Origin: Allobosea robiniae
GTDB lineage: Bacteria; Pseudomonadota; Alphaproteobacteria; Rhizobiales; Beijerinckiaceae
Direction of reading: 5' to 3'
DNA length: 64,000 nucleotides
Assembly (NCBI RefSeq): GCF_900102525.1
Contig: NZ_FNBZ01000004.1
Location: forward strand, 434,001 to 498,000
A program made the translations under genes and the position numbers. This document shows positions 1 to 8,815 of this stretch, piece by piece (the first letter of the stretch is position 1; every line of letters starts with the position of its first letter). Below the pieces are notes generated by a model. It was given only the letters and a program-made list of their open reading frames with translations. It did no database searches and was not told the origin of the DNA.

Positions 1-1
1 G

Positions 2-343
2 ATGCAGCAGGGGCTGACGGCCGAAGCGACCGTAGCGGCCAGCGCCGCCAACCTGCCGCCGGCGCGCCGCAAGGAGCTGTCCACGCTGCTCCTCGCCGAA
101 CAATTCTATGCCCAGTATGATGCCAAGGATTACAACGGCGCGCTCATCACCCTGTCGCAGCGCCGCCGCCTGGCGCCCGAGACGACCGACCTGATGCTGA
201 TGCGCGGATGGTCCTATTACAATCTCGGCCGCTACGACGACGCCGCGCACATCTTCGAGGCGCTGTACAAGGCCAACAAGTCGCCCGAGGCCCTGTCCGG
301 CCTGACGGCGATCCGTGATGTCACCAAGCGCAACACCCAGTGA
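2..343 (+). CDS. TPR-repeat protein, C-terminal part (5' end outside window)
   Basis: The reading frame is open to the left edge, so this is most likely the C-terminal 113 residues of a longer protein; the first in-window Met is not a trusted start. The visible part is alanine-rich and helical, with one good tetratricopeptide-like repeat around the stretch with key residues W-Y-N-L-G-R-Y-D-A-A-F near residues 69-86. TPR repeats normally mediate protein-protein contacts, often in envelope or secretion complexes. No catalytic motif is visible and no partner gene lies inside the window, so no specific role is assigned. Confidence 0.6.
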   Translation: MQQGLTAEATVAASAANLPPARRKELSTLLLAEQFYAQYDAKDYNGALITLSQRRRLAPETTDLMLMRGWSYYNLGRYDDAAHIFEALYKANKSPEALSGLTAIRDVTKRNTQ

Positions 344-730
344 TCACGGCGCCATGCGAAGCTTCGTACCGACCATCTCCGGGAATGTGTGTCGGCTTCC
401 TAGCGCAACATGCCAATCTTCTCCGTGATTGGCGACGACGGCTAATGATTGCATTTTTTCCGACGAAAATGGCTAAGTCGCTCTGAACGTTGAACGATGG
501 ATGCGAGCCTGCAAGCCTCATGAAGCGCCCCCTGTTTCAGGCTCGCGTCACTGACCTCGAAGCCCTTTTCGAGCGTCGCGTCGATGATTGCTAGCGGCGC
601 CCTGCCCGTAGCTTCGCGCAGTACATCGACGTTTCCGAGGCCTTGGTCCGCGTCGCGATGGTCCCCGTTTGCAGGCCAGCCACTGAACTCAATCTCAAAC
701 GGTCACTGAGGCGATCGACGCCCCTTGCCG
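344..730. other. gene-poor gap with a possible gene remnant
   Basis: This stretch lies between the TPR gene and the end of motB. On the minus strand positions 702 to 442 form an open frame of 87 codons with mostly G or C at third positions in its first two thirds, starting directly after a TGA and having no ATG, GTG or TTG in a plausible place with a ribosome site. It may be a decayed gene fragment. I recognise no family in its translation. Nothing else is apparent. Confidence 0.25.
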
Positions 731-1606
731 TCAGGGAAAGGTTCCCGGGGGTAGCGGTGGCTCCGCATTGAGGAGCGTGATCGTAACGCGTCGGTTAGAC
801 GGGCTGTAAGCATCGTCGATGAAGAGCGGCTCGGTGTCGGCGTGTCCCACCACGGAAGCGAAGCGGGTGCTGGGAAGCCCGGCTCCCGACAGGATCTCGC
901 GCACGGCGAGTGCGCGCCCGGCGGTGAGGGCCCAGGAATCGGTGGCCTGCACCGAGCCCGGGCGCGCGGCGGACGTGTGGCCGGCGACAGACAGTTGGTT
1001 GGGCAGCCGGCGCAGGGTGGGCGCGAGCGCCTCCAGCACGAGACGGGTGCGCTCGTAGGGCCGGACCGAGCCTTCGGGGAACATGGAGCGGCCGTACTCG
1101 TCCACGAGGGAAACGTTCAAGCCCTCCCTGGTCGGCTCGATCACGATGTTGCGCGACAACTCGGAAATTTCGGGCATTTTCTGGAGCGCCTGCCGCAGGC
1201 TGGCTACGGCGCTGTAGTTGGCCTGCATGTCGGCGGCCGGGCGGCTGGCCTCGCGGTCGCTGGCGCGGCCCGAGCTGGTCGGGCGCGCTTTGTCGTCCTG
1301 CCCGGAAGTCCCCCTCGCCGCGTCGCGGGGCACTGAGGGCCTGTTGCCTGACTTGTCCAGGGCACTGCCCATCAGGACGCCACCAGAGCCGCTGGTCGTC
1401 GGACTCACAGATGCCGGCGCAAAGTATTCCGCCAAGCCGATCTTCTGCTCTTGCGTCGTCATGCTGATGAGCCACATCAGCAGAAAGAACGCCATCATGG
1501 CGGTTACGAAGTCCGCATAGGCGATCTTCCAAGCCCCGCCGTGGTGCGCATGAGCGGCCTTCTTGACCTTCTTGACGATAATGGTCGGCTGGGTGGGCTT
1601 AGTCAT
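731..1606 (-). CDS. motB: flagellar motor stator protein MotB
   Basis: MotB forms the proton-conducting stator with MotA and anchors it to peptidoglycan. The 291-residue product has a Lys/His-rich N-terminus, one membrane segment starting in AYADFVTAMMAFFLLMWL, and Asp32, the same position as the proton-binding Asp32 of E. coli MotB. A variable linker (about 75-135) is followed by an OmpA/MotB-type peptidoglycan-binding domain at about 160-285, with VAGHTSA and VVGHADTEP. It begins 28 bp after the motA stop, so the two are cotranscribed. No other flagellar gene is in the window. Confidence 0.93.
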   Translation of the reverse strand: MTKPTQPTIIVKKVKKAAHAHHGGAWKIAYADFVTAMMAFFLLMWLISMTTQEQKIGLAEYFAPASVSPTTSGSGGVLMGSALDKSGNRPSVPRDAARGTSGQDDKARPTSSGRASDREASRPAADMQANYSAVASLRQALQKMPEISELSRNIVIEPTREGLNVSLVDEYGRSMFPEGSVRPYERTRLVLEALAPTLRRLPNQLSVAGHTSAARPGSVQATDSWALTAGRALAVREILSGAGLPSTRFASVVGHADTEPLFIDDAYSPSNRRVTITLLNAEPPLPPGTFP

Positions 1607-1634
1607 CGAGTCTCTGCCGGAGATTGGATCAGAT

Positions 1635-2492
1635 CTAGGCGGGGAGGCCGGCGGTTGCCGCTTCCACTTCGTTGAACGTTGGGCGGACGTCGCTCATCAG
1701 AGCCTTGCGGGCAAATTCTACCGCCATTACCGGCGGCTGGCCCCCGATATGGGCGAGGAGACCCGCCTTGAGTGAAAGAAAGTATTTGGATTCCGCCTCG
1801 AACGTGCCCTTGAGCGATTGCGCCATGGGCCCGAAGAAGCCGTAGGCGACGAAGACGCCGAAGAAAGTGCCTACGAGCGCGCCGCCGATCAGATGTCCCA
1901 GCACCTCCGGCGGCTCGGTGATCGCCCCCATCGTCTTGATCACGCCGAGCACGGCGGCGACGATGCCGAGCGCCGGTGTACCGTCGGCAAGCGACTGCAT
2001 TGCCGCAACCATACGCTCCTGCTCCTGATGGTGCGTCTCCAGTTCCTCGTCCATGAGAGCGTCGATCTCGTGGACGTTGTTGGCACCCATCGTCAGCATT
2101 CGCATGTAGTCGCAGACGAACTCAACCGCATGATGGTTCGCTGCAAAAGTCGGGAAGGCATTGAACAAACTCGACTCGCTCGGATTTTCGATGTGCTCCT
2201 CGACAGCGAGCATGCCCTTCTGCTTTACAAACTTGTACAAGGAATACTGCATCCCGAGCAGTTCGACATAGCATTCCTGCTTGTACTGGGGACCCTTCAT
2301 GAGCGTGCCGAGCATGGCGGGCACAGCCTTGAGCACCGGCGCAGGGTTGCCGATGACGAAGGCACCAATCGCTGCACCGAGGATGATGACAAACTCGAAC
2401 GGCTGCCAAAGCACCTCAAGGTGGCCGCCCATCGCCGCGTAGCTTCCGAAGACGCAGACGAAGACGATTATTGTGCCGACGATCAGCCGCAT
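1635..2492 (-). CDS. motA: flagellar motor stator protein MotA
   Basis: MotA is the four-helix membrane subunit that couples proton flow to torque on the rotor. The start at 2492 gives 285 residues, normal for the family, begins MRLIVGTIIVFVCVFGSY, and is preceded by a GAGGGTGG ribosome site. Membrane helices are visible at about 1-25, 30-50, 170-190 and 200-225. The conserved proline regions (DGTPALGIVAAVLGVIKTMG and EPPEVLG) are present. The frame is open upstream to an ATG at 2729, but that 79-residue extension does not resemble MotA. Operon with motB. Confidence 0.93.
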   Translation of the reverse strand: MRLIVGTIIVFVCVFGSYAAMGGHLEVLWQPFEFVIILGAAIGAFVIGNPAPVLKAVPAMLGTLMKGPQYKQECYVELLGMQYSLYKFVKQKGMLAVEEHIENPSESSLFNAFPTFAANHHAVEFVCDYMRMLTMGANNVHEIDALMDEELETHHQEQERMVAAMQSLADGTPALGIVAAVLGVIKTMGAITEPPEVLGHLIGGALVGTFFGVFVAYGFFGPMAQSLKGTFEAESKYFLSLKAGLLAHIGGQPPVMAVEFARKALMSDVRPTFNEVEAATAGLPA

Positions 2493-2824
2493 TGTCTGCC
2501 ACCCTCGCGCCGCAGCAGGTACAGCCCGCGCGAAGCCACTAACTAGCCCAACGAACTGACCGATTAAGGTTAAGGGCGAGTTTATGACCAGTGGACGACA
2601 GGCTAGTAAGCGTCCTCCTTCGACGACGGCTTTGAAGTTTGGGTCGGTAGGATAAGTGATCAGGAGTGCCCGGATTTGGGCATTGAGATCGAGCCGGCGG
2701 GTCTCGGCGAACGTCAGCAATCGACCCAAAGCTGACGTGAAGGCATGCCCACTTGTGATGGACGAGCTTTGCTCGTAGCGACGCTTCGCATAGTTGAGCC
2801 GACAGGATCGGAATGGAGAAAGAC
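2493..2824. other. divergent intergenic region motA / PhzF-family gene
   Basis: This gap must hold the promoters of both divergent units. The motA frame stays open through most of it without family resemblance, which I take as chance. Positions 2713-2740 carry GTCAGC, then GACCCAAAGC, then GACGT, which loosely resembles the TGTCCGC-type hairpin sequence at 3705-3730. I see no clear -10/-35 pair. Confidence 0.3.
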
Positions 2825-3697
2825 ATGTCTCGCGCTTTCAAAGTCGTCGATGCGTTTTCGGCAAAGCCGCTTTTGGGCAACCCCGTGGCTGTTGTGCTCG
2901 ATGGTTCGGGGCTGACCGACGCTGAGATGCAGGCCATCGCCAGTTGGACGAACCTCTCCGAAACCACATTCGTCCTGCCGCCGACCAATCCGAATGCGAG
3001 CTATCTGCTGCGAATTTTCAACCCGAGCGCGGAGATGCCTTTCGCCGGGCATCCGACATTGGGGAGTGCTCATGCTGTGCTTGAAGCGGGCATTGCGACG
3101 CCGAAGGATGGAAAGCTCATTCAGGAATGCGGTGTTGGATTGGTGGACGTTGCGGTGAATGGCGATGGTCCTGACCGGATTTTGACCCTCTCGCTGCCAC
3201 CAGCGACACTTACCTCTTTGACCGGCGAAGAGATCGACGAGGTCGAAGCGATCCTGCGACATCCGATTATGCGCGATGCTACGCCTGCGATTATCAATGT
3301 CGGGGCCGTCTGGATCGTCGCACAACTAGCCAGCGTGGACGCCGTGCTGGGCCTAGAACCCGATTTGATCCGCTCGGCTCAGTTCGAAAAACGAAAGGGC
3401 GCGACCGGAATCACCGTGTTCGCTGGGCGATCAGATAGCACGCCGGACATTGAAGTCCGTACCTTTGCCCCGTCATGCGGGGTCAGTGAAGACCCCGTGT
3501 GCGGGAGCGGCAATGGCAGCGTCGCCGTTTTCCGCGCGAGCCGGGGGCTGCTTCCTGCGAGCGGCGTAAACTACAAAGCTGAACAGGGTCGGCGCGTCGG
3601 TCGCGACGGCAAGATCAGCGTCACGGTCGATGCTCAGGGGCAAGTTCAAGTCGGCGGCGCGTGCGTCACCACCGTAGATGGGTTCATTGCGGCATAG
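2825..3697 (+). CDS. PhzF family isomerase/epimerase-like protein
   Basis: The product is a PhzF-fold protein, a family related to diaminopimelate epimerase whose named member isomerises an intermediate of phenazine synthesis; most members, including this one without any phenazine genes nearby, have unknown substrates. The N-terminal FKVVDAFSAKPLLGNPVAVV, the NLSETTFV stretch holding the family's catalytic Glu, MPFAGHPTLGSAH and EDPVCGSGNGSVA are all classic. I chose the ATG at 2825 (290 residues) because GGAGAAAG sits five bases before it; an ATG at 2813 lies inside that ribosome site. A stem-loop follows the stop. Confidence 0.85.
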   Translation: MSRAFKVVDAFSAKPLLGNPVAVVLDGSGLTDAEMQAIASWTNLSETTFVLPPTNPNASYLLRIFNPSAEMPFAGHPTLGSAHAVLEAGIATPKDGKLIQECGVGLVDVAVNGDGPDRILTLSLPPATLTSLTGEEIDEVEAILRHPIMRDATPAIINVGAVWIVAQLASVDAVLGLEPDLIRSAQFEKRKGATGITVFAGRSDSTPDIEVRTFAPSCGVSEDPVCGSGNGSVAVFRASRGLLPASGVNYKAEQGRRVGRDGKISVTVDAQGQVQVGGACVTTVDGFIAA

Positions 3698-3704
3698 CTC
3701 GCAC

Positions 3705-3730
3705 TGTCCGCTTCCGACCCTTTGCGGACA
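3705..3730. terminator. stem-loop after the PhzF-family gene
   Basis: TGTCCGC (3705-3711) and GCGGACA (3724-3730) form a perfect 7-bp stem around a 12-base loop, 8 bases after the stop codon. No T-run follows, so it is not a textbook intrinsic terminator; it may be a transcript-end stabiliser or a member of the TGTCCGCTT-containing intergenic repeats seen elsewhere in the window. Confidence 0.4.
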
Positions 3731-3905
3731 CAACTCGCGAAAAAGCCCGCTAGCCGGAGTTCCGAGGCGATAATGAGTGGCGGCCACTCAAAAGACATAG
3801 ACAAGCCATGTGGAGGGAGCAGGATCGGCGCTGCAGTTGTCTCCATCCGCTTTTGGAAATGACCGCTGGCGGCGCGCATTGACGCCGCCTAGGCGGAGAC
3901 CTGTC

Positions 3906-4157
3906 ATGCATACCGGAAAAGGCTCTTTGGTCCTGCGCAATGGGCGCAGGCTCCCTCTCACCTTCCAATTTGGCAGTGACTACGACGATACCCGCGCAGG
4001 CCATCTTCTCTGCGATACATCCGCACTCGACCCGGCATTGCTGCAGGATCGGCTGCATATCGTTTGCGATGACGGAACTTCTATCGTCGTTGCGGTGATG
4101 CACTCCAGTGATCGATATCTGGCGGTCACAGGGCGGGTTCTGCCGGCGGCTGCCTGA
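3906..4157 (+). CDS. small conserved-looking hypothetical protein (83 aa)
   Basis: The 83-residue product begins MHTGKGSLVLRNGRRLPL and is predicted to be mostly beta-strand, soluble and without signal peptide or membrane segment. The ATG at 3906 has a GGAGA ribosome site; the frame is open further upstream to 3810 but the extra 32 residues are Arg/Pro-rich and look untranslated. The pattern G-x-L-x-L-x-N-G-x-x-x-P-x-x-F is reminiscent of small beta-barrel proteins common in rhizobia, but I cannot name a family or function. Its neighbours give no hint. Confidence 0.6.
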   Translation: MHTGKGSLVLRNGRRLPLTFQFGSDYDDTRAGHLLCDTSALDPALLQDRLHIVCDDGTSIVVAVMHSSDRYLAVTGRVLPAAA

Positions 4158-4368
4158 TACAGCTCTGCCATCATAAGTAGATGCGCGAGAGGCCGCGTGG
4201 CCACTTGATCGGCCCAGCGGCGGCGAAGTGCCCATCACCGCGTCAGCGATCGAGCCAAGCCAAAATCAAGCACTGACCGGGCCAAGGAAGCTCAAATGCA
4301 GCGCACCCCGAAAACTGGATAATTACGCGGTGGCGGCATGATACGCGCAACCGCATGCGTCCGGATCG

Positions 4369-4662
4369 ATGCTGTGGGAACCGGGGTGCTATCCGATGAA
4401 GATGCTTCCGATGGCCGGGATCGCGGCGGCAGTGGGATTCGCCAGCCTGAGCGGCTTGACTGCGTCAGACGCCGTCTGGGCCAGGCTTTCCCCTTCCTGC
4501 CAGGTCAAGGGAAACATCAGCATCAATACGGGGGAACGCATCTACCACGTCCCCGGCCAGCGCCGTTATCTCGAGACCAATATCAGCCCGCAACACGGCG
4601 AGCGCTGGTTCTGCACGGCCGAGGACGCCGAACGCGCGGGATGGAGGCCAGCAAGAAGCTGA
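4369..4662 (+). CDS. exported sunset-domain protein
   Basis: The C-terminal half (about 43-95) matches the sunset domain: C-Q-V-K-G-N-I-S, then G-E-R-I-Y-H-V-P-G-Q, Y-L-E-T, GERWFCTAEDAERAGWRPA. This short module occurs in secreted nuclease-like and surface proteins; its biochemical role is not established. A signal peptide is visible near residues 10-38 (KMLPMAGIAAAVGFASLSGL), best fitting a start at Met10 or Met12 (4396 or 4402) rather than 4369. Two conserved Cys could pair in the periplasm. It is convergent with the phosphatase gene that follows. Confidence 0.75.
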   Translation: MLWEPGCYPMKMLPMAGIAAAVGFASLSGLTASDAVWARLSPSCQVKGNISINTGERIYHVPGQRRYLETNISPQHGERWFCTAEDAERAGWRPARS

Positions 4663-4671
4663 AACGAAAAA

Positions 4672-4700
4672 GACCCGGCGGCGCGCGAGCGGCCGGCCTC
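4672..4700 (-). terminator. possible intrinsic terminator for the leftward operon
   Basis: Read on the minus strand, CCGGC and GCCGG can pair across a 12-base GC-rich loop and are followed by GTC and a run of five T (plus-strand AAAAA just before 4672). It lies between the convergent sunset-domain gene and the phosphatase gene and would end the leftward importer operon. The stem is short, so this is a candidate only. Confidence 0.35.
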
Positions 4701-4833
4701 CCTGTCCGCTCTTGACCCATAGCCGACGTCGGGAACGTCTGCTTCAGGGCAGTCTGGCGAGGTTGGCAGTCAGGCGGCCGAAGCTGACCCCTTGCTGACA
4801 TCCGGAGAGTTCGGTTCCGGACGATCCAGTTCA

Positions 4834-5619
4834 TCAATGGCGGCGCAACCGGTCGAGAACCGCTTCATGCAGTGTCGGGCTGCCGCTCGCCACGACACAG
4901 CGATGGCCGGAATGGATCGTGAGCTCGCGGCCTTCCCAATCGGTGATCGCGCCGCCGGCATTGCGCACGATCGGCGTCAGCGCGCAGTAGTCGAACGGAT
5001 CGAGCCCGCCATCGAGGCTGATGTCGAGCGCGCCGTCCGAGACCCGGCCATAGGCGTGGCAGCCGCCGCCATAGACGCACCACTTCGTATCGCTGCGCAG
5101 GCGCTCGAAGGCGGCACGCTCGCCGGCGTCGAATGGCTCGGGATTGCCGTTGCCGAGGATGGCATCGGCCAGCGATGCCCCCTTACGGGTCTGGACCGTC
5201 TCGCCATTGCGGCGCGTCGGCAGGCCGTCGCCACCGATCCAGCGCTCCGCCGTGACGGGGTTGTCGATGACGCCGAGGATCGGCGTGCCCTTGTAGGCCA
5301 GAGCGATCAGCGTGCCGAAGGTCGGGATGCCCGTGATGAAGGCCTTGGTGCCGTCGATCGGGTCGATGATCCAGACGAAGTCACGGTCGAGCCCGATGGA
5401 TTCGTATTCCTCGCCGAGGATGCCGTGATCGGGATGGGCGATGGCGATCTCGCGACGCAGGCTGTCCTCGACTCGGCGGTCGATCTCGGTGACCGGGCTG
5501 TGATCGGCCTTGGTGTCGAAGCTGCGGCCCTTGGCGATGGCTTCGCGGATGATCGCGCCACTGCGATCGGCGAGCCGCTCGGCGAAACCGGCGAAGGCGT
5601 GGATGTCAGGCTTGGACAT
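4834..5619 (-). CDS. inositol monophosphatase family phosphatase (HisN-like), module 1
   Basis: The 261-residue enzyme is a Mg-dependent phosphatase of the inositol monophosphatase superfamily. Metal-binding motifs are present: HGILGEEYE (about 64-72), WIIDPIDGTKAFITG (about 83-97) and the C-terminal GLDPFDYCALTPIVRNAGG. The DPIDGTKAFITG-P-FGTLIAL version resembles HisN-type histidinol-phosphatases more than SuhB. It overlaps the upstream permease gene by 14 bases and is the last gene of the importer operon, so its substrate is probably a phosphate ester related to the imported compound; that is inference. Confidence 0.85.
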   Translation of the reverse strand: MSKPDIHAFAGFAERLADRSGAIIREAIAKGRSFDTKADHSPVTEIDRRVEDSLRREIAIAHPDHGILGEEYESIGLDRDFVWIIDPIDGTKAFITGIPTFGTLIALAYKGTPILGVIDNPVTAERWIGGDGLPTRRNGETVQTRKGASLADAILGNGNPEPFDAGERAAFERLRSDTKWCVYGGGCHAYGRVSDGALDISLDGGLDPFDYCALTPIVRNAGGAITDWEGRELTIHSGHRCVVASGSPTLHEAVLDRLRRH

Positions 5620-6337
5620 GAGCTTCTCCGGCGATCACCGCCGTGGTGCTGGCGGGCGCGCGCTGGTGTCTGGCGAGCCGGTATTCGAGGGCTCGCAGGG
5701 CTGCGGTCAGGATGGCGGCGATGACGAGGTAGATCGCTGCCGCGGTCACGAAGAGCTCGTAGGGCGCGAAGGTGCGCGCCACGATTGTATTGGCGGTGCC
5801 CGTCAGCTCCATGAGCGTGATGGTGCTCGCCAGCGACGTCGCCTTGAGCATGCTGACGATCTCGTTGGCATAGGCCGGGAGAGCAAGCCGGAAGGCGCGC
5901 GGCAGGATGATGACGCGATAGGCCAACGGGCCGGACATGCCGCAGGCATGAGCGGCCTCGATCTCGCCGGCCGGCACCGCCTGGATCGCGCCGCGCAGGA
6001 TATTCGCCGTATAGGCGGCGGTATGCAGCGAGAAGGTCAGGACGGCGCAGAACCACGGCTCCCGGATGAAGGGCCAGAGCGCGCTCTCGCGGACGAAGTC
6101 GAACTGCGACAGCCCGTAATAGACCAGGAAGATCTGGACCAGGAGCGGCGTGCCCCTGAAGAACGAGATGTAGAAGGCGATTGCCGCGCGGACTGGGCCG
6201 GGCGCTTCCAGCCGGGCGATCGCCATCGGCACGGCCAGCGCCATGCCGAGCACGAGAGCGGCAGTCAGGAGTTGCAGGCTGAGCCAGGTGCCTTCCAGCA
6301 GCGCCGGCAGGCTCTCGATCATGAGGCTCGGGTTCAT
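5606..6337 (-). CDS. polar amino acid ABC transporter permease (HisM-like), module 1
   Basis: Inner-membrane permease of the His/Glu/Gln/Arg importer type. About five hydrophobic segments are visible, with SFFRGTPLLVQIFLVYYG near 67-84 and the ATPase-contact loop GEIEAAHACGMSGPLAYRVI near 130-149. Length 243 residues is typical. It overlaps the upstream permease by four bases (ATGA) and the downstream phosphatase by 14. It pairs with the HisQ-like permease to form a heterodimeric channel. Close paralogue of the gene at 17254. Confidence 0.9.
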   Translation of the reverse strand: MNPSLMIESLPALLEGTWLSLQLLTAALVLGMALAVPMAIARLEAPGPVRAAIAFYISFFRGTPLLVQIFLVYYGLSQFDFVRESALWPFIREPWFCAVLTFSLHTAAYTANILRGAIQAVPAGEIEAAHACGMSGPLAYRVIILPRAFRLALPAYANEIVSMLKATSLASTITLMELTGTANTIVARTFAPYELFVTAAAIYLVIAAILTAALRALEYRLARHQRAPASTTAVIAGEAHVQA

Positions 6338-7038
6338 CGCGCCAGCTCCCGTTCGCCACGGCTGGCGCGGCGTTCCAGTTTCGCGACGATGAGCCCGTTG
6401 CTGGTGGTCAGCGCGTAGAAGATGATCGCGGCGATCAGGTAGAAGCGGAAGGGCTCGCCCGTGACAGCCGTCGCCATGCCGCTGACCCGCATGATCTCCT
6501 CCAGCCCGACGACCGAGATGAGCGAGGTGTCCTTGATCAACGAGATCCAGTTATTGCCGAGTCCCGGCAGGGCGAAGCGCCAGATCTGCGGCAGGCGCAC
6601 CGTCGTGAAAGCGTCCCACCAGGAGAAGCCGAAGGCCTCCGCCGCCTCGATCTGGCCTTTCGGGATGGCGAGGAAGGCGCCGCGCAGCACCTCCGCGGCA
6701 TAGCCGCCGAAGACGAGGCTGAGCGCGAAGACGCCGGCGGCGAAGGCGGGAATCTCGACGAAACCCGCTGCCATCCCGATCGACTTGGCGAGCCCGGTCA
6801 GCGTGACCGAGCCGCCGAAATAGATGATCAGGATGATCAGCAGTTCCGGTGTGCCGCGCATGATCAGCGTGAACAGGAAGCCGAGCTGCCGGACCAGCCA
6901 CCAGCGGGAGAGCTGGGCGAGCGCGCCGAGAACGCCCCAGACGAGCCCGAGCGCCAGCGCGGCGAAGGCGACTTCCAGGGTCGTCAGCGCGCCGTGCAGG
7001 AGCTGGCCGCCCCAGCCCATCAGGACATCCATCGTCAC
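6334..7038 (-). CDS. polar amino acid ABC transporter permease (HisQ-like), module 1
   Basis: The 234-residue membrane protein has the family stretch MRGTPELLIILIIYFGGSV near 60-78 and the coupling loop GQIEAAEAFGFSWWDAFTTV. The T-P-E-L-L variant marks the HisQ/OccQ branch. It lies 39 bases after the binding-protein stop and overlaps the next permease by four bases, so translation is probably coupled. Counterpart of the gene at 16553. Confidence 0.9.
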   Translation of the reverse strand: MTMDVLMGWGGQLLHGALTTLEVAFAALALGLVWGVLGALAQLSRWWLVRQLGFLFTLIMRGTPELLIILIIYFGGSVTLTGLAKSIGMAAGFVEIPAFAAGVFALSLVFGGYAAEVLRGAFLAIPKGQIEAAEAFGFSWWDAFTTVRLPQIWRFALPGLGNNWISLIKDTSLISVVGLEEIMRVSGMATAVTGEPFRFYLIAAIIFYALTTSNGLIVAKLERRASRGERELAR

Positions 7039-7077
7039 GACCTCCGCCGCTCTCGGGTCCGCTGCCTCGTCGCGCGA

Positions 7078-7860
7078 TCAGGGCAGGACGCTGAACGACC
7101 AGTAGCGATCGTTGATGGCCTTGAAGGAGCCGTCCTTGAACGAGGCGTTCAGCGCCGCGTCGATCTGGTCGCGCAGCGCGCTGTCTTCCTTGCGGAGCGC
7201 CACGCCGACGCCGGGACCGAACAGGGCGATATTGTTGATCTCCGGGCCGACGAAATGGAATTTTTCGCCGCGCGGCTTCTGCAGGAAATCGCCATCGAGC
7301 TTGATCGGCCCGGCGAAGGCCAGGTCGATCCGGCCCGATTGCAGGTCGAGCAGTAGATTGTCGACCGTGTCGTATTGCGCGAGCTTCACGCCCGGAAATT
7401 CCTTTGTCATAAACTGCTCGTAAGTCGAGGAGCGCTGCAGCCCGACCGTCTTGCCGGCCAGCGCCTTCGGGTCCGGCTTGCCGTCGGCTGAGACCGGCTG
7501 GAGGTTCAGCGTCTTGGCGCCGACGAAGCGGGCGGTGGAGGAGCGGTAGGGCACGCTGAAATCGATCGACTTCTTGCGCTCGTCGGTGATCGACATGCTC
7601 GCCACGATCAGGTCGAACTTACCGGCGAGCAGCGCCGGGATCATGCCGTCCCATTGCTGGCAGACGAAGACGAGATTGGCGTTCAGGCGCTTGCCGATCT
7701 CGCGGGCGACATCGATGTCGAAGCCCTGCAATTCACCCTTGGCGTCGCGATAGTTGAAGGGCGGATAGGTGCATTCGCTGCCGACCTTGATGTCTCTTGC
7801 CGCGGCTCCCGTCGTCAAGGCACTGAGCAATCCGGCGGCGACGAGTATGGGCTTCAGCAT
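7078..7860 (-). CDS. periplasmic amino acid-binding protein (HisJ/LAO-like), module 1
   Basis: A cleavable signal peptide (MLKPILVAAGLLSALTTGAAA) precedes a family 3 solute-binding domain. ECTYPPFNY, GFDIDVAREIGKRL, SITDERKKSIDFSVPY and LFGPGVGVALRKED align with lysine/arginine/ornithine and histidine binding proteins. The start at 7860 follows a GGGGAGAA ribosome site; upstream codons in the same frame belong to the antisense of the ATPase gene. At 260 residues it is full length. The true ligand is not determinable from sequence; a cationic or phosphate-bearing amino compound would fit the operon. Confidence 0.88.
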   Translation of the reverse strand: MLKPILVAAGLLSALTTGAAARDIKVGSECTYPPFNYRDAKGELQGFDIDVAREIGKRLNANLVFVCQQWDGMIPALLAGKFDLIVASMSITDERKKSIDFSVPYRSSTARFVGAKTLNLQPVSADGKPDPKALAGKTVGLQRSSTYEQFMTKEFPGVKLAQYDTVDNLLLDLQSGRIDLAFAGPIKLDGDFLQKPRGEKFHFVGPEINNIALFGPGVGVALRKEDSALRDQIDAALNASFKDGSFKAINDRYWSFSVLP

Positions 7861-7891
7861 GTCGTTCTCCCCTTTGAATTGACGGCTCGAT

Positions 7892-8665
7892 TCACAGGAC
7901 GCGTTGCAGGAAGGCGCGGCAGCGCTCAGAACGCGGGTTGCCGAGGACCTGTTCGGGCGGGCCGCGCTCCTCGACGACGCCCTGGTGCAGGAACAGCACC
8001 TCGCTGGAGATCTCGCGGGCGAAGCCCATCTCATGCGTAACGATGATCATGGTGCGCCCCTCGGCGGCGAGCGTGCGCATCACCGCGAGCACCTCGCCGA
8101 CCAGTTCGGGATCGAGCGCCGATGTCGGCTCGTCGAAGAGCAGCAGCGCCGGTTCCATCGCCAGCGCCCGGGCGATGCCGACGCGCTGCTGCTGCCCGCC
8201 GGATATATGGGCGGGATAGGCGTGGCGCTTCTCGATCAGCCCGACCTTTTCGAGATAGGCCTCGGCGCGCTCCGTCGCCTCCTTGCGGCTGAGGCCGAGC
8301 ACCTTGATCGGTGCCACCGCGATGTTCTCCAGCACGGTCAGGTGCGTCCAGAGGTTGAAGCTCTGGAACACCATGCCGATACGGCTGCGCATCCGGTTGA
8401 TCTGCTTGCGGTCGAGCTGGGCCCGGCCGCCGCCTTGCTGCGCCAGCCGGACCGTCTCGCCCTCGAAGCGGATGGTGCCGGCATCGGGCAGTTCGAGGAA
8501 GTTGATGCAGCGCAGGAAGGTGCTCTTGCCCGAGCCGCTGGCGCCGATCATCGTCACGACGTCATGGCTGCGGGCCGTCAGGTCCAGTCCCTTGAGGACG
8601 GCCAGGTCCCCGAAGCTCTTCCGGATACCCTTGACCTCCAGGACGGTGCTGCGTTCGACGTTCAT
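7892..8665 (-). CDS. polar amino acid ABC transporter ATP-binding protein, module 1
   Basis: The 257-residue ATPase shows Walker [10 protein letters not shown] at residues 41-49, a Q-loop [12 protein letters not shown], signature SGGQQQR and Walker [14 protein letters not shown]. It drives import by the two permeases downstream. The start at 8665 begins [19 protein letters not shown]; codons further upstream in the frame run into the promoter. It is the first gene of the leftward operon, 31 bases before the binding protein. Close paralogue of the gene at 14885. Confidence 0.92.
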   Translation of the reverse strand: MNVERSTVLEVKGIRKSFGDLAVLKGLDLTARSHDVVTMIGASGSGKSTFLRCINFLELPDAGTIRFEGETVRLAQQGGGRAQLDRKQINRMRSRIGMVFQSFNLWTHLTVLENIAVAPIKVLGLSRKEATERAEAYLEKVGLIEKRHAYPAHISGGQQQRVGIARALAMEPALLLFDEPTSALDPELVGEVLAVMRTLAAEGRTMIIVTHEMGFAREISSEVLFLHQGVVEERGPPEQVLGNPRSERCRAFLQRVL

Positions 8666-8686
8666 GAGGGCTCCGCTGCTGACGGC

Positions 8687-8749
8687 AGAATGTGAGGCGG
8701 TTCGTGGCCCCCCAAGGTCCAATTCGGAGCTTTCGCTAGGGTCCAGTTC
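8687..8749 (-). promoter_or_regulatory. predicted MocR operator and promoter of importer module 1
   Basis: Read on the minus strand, two direct repeats GAACTGGACC (8749-8740) and GAATTGGACC (8725-8716) are 24 bp apart. The second directly abuts TTGGGG (8715-8710), a -35-like box, followed after 17 bases by CATTCT (8692-8687) as a weak -10. The same arrangement, in the same orientation to the operon, precedes module 2. MocR proteins are known to bind direct repeats, so one of the two MocR-type proteins here is the obvious candidate ligand; assignment is inference. Confidence 0.5.
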
Positions 8750-8815
8750 CCGACGTCGCACAAAAGGGCGGCAGGCTGGGTCCGTGGCGGGCGCCTATTG
8801 CATCGTCACGCGGCG

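Noticed and set aside
2493..2729. N-terminal extension of motA by 79 codons
   Set aside because: Frame is open but the extension has no MotA similarity, and a good ribosome site stands before the canonical start at 2492.
4292..4325. Possible end of an IS3-family element (CACCCCGAAAACTGGA)
   Set aside because: The motif resembles some IS3-type terminal repeats, but no partner end, target duplication or transposase remnant is visible nearby.
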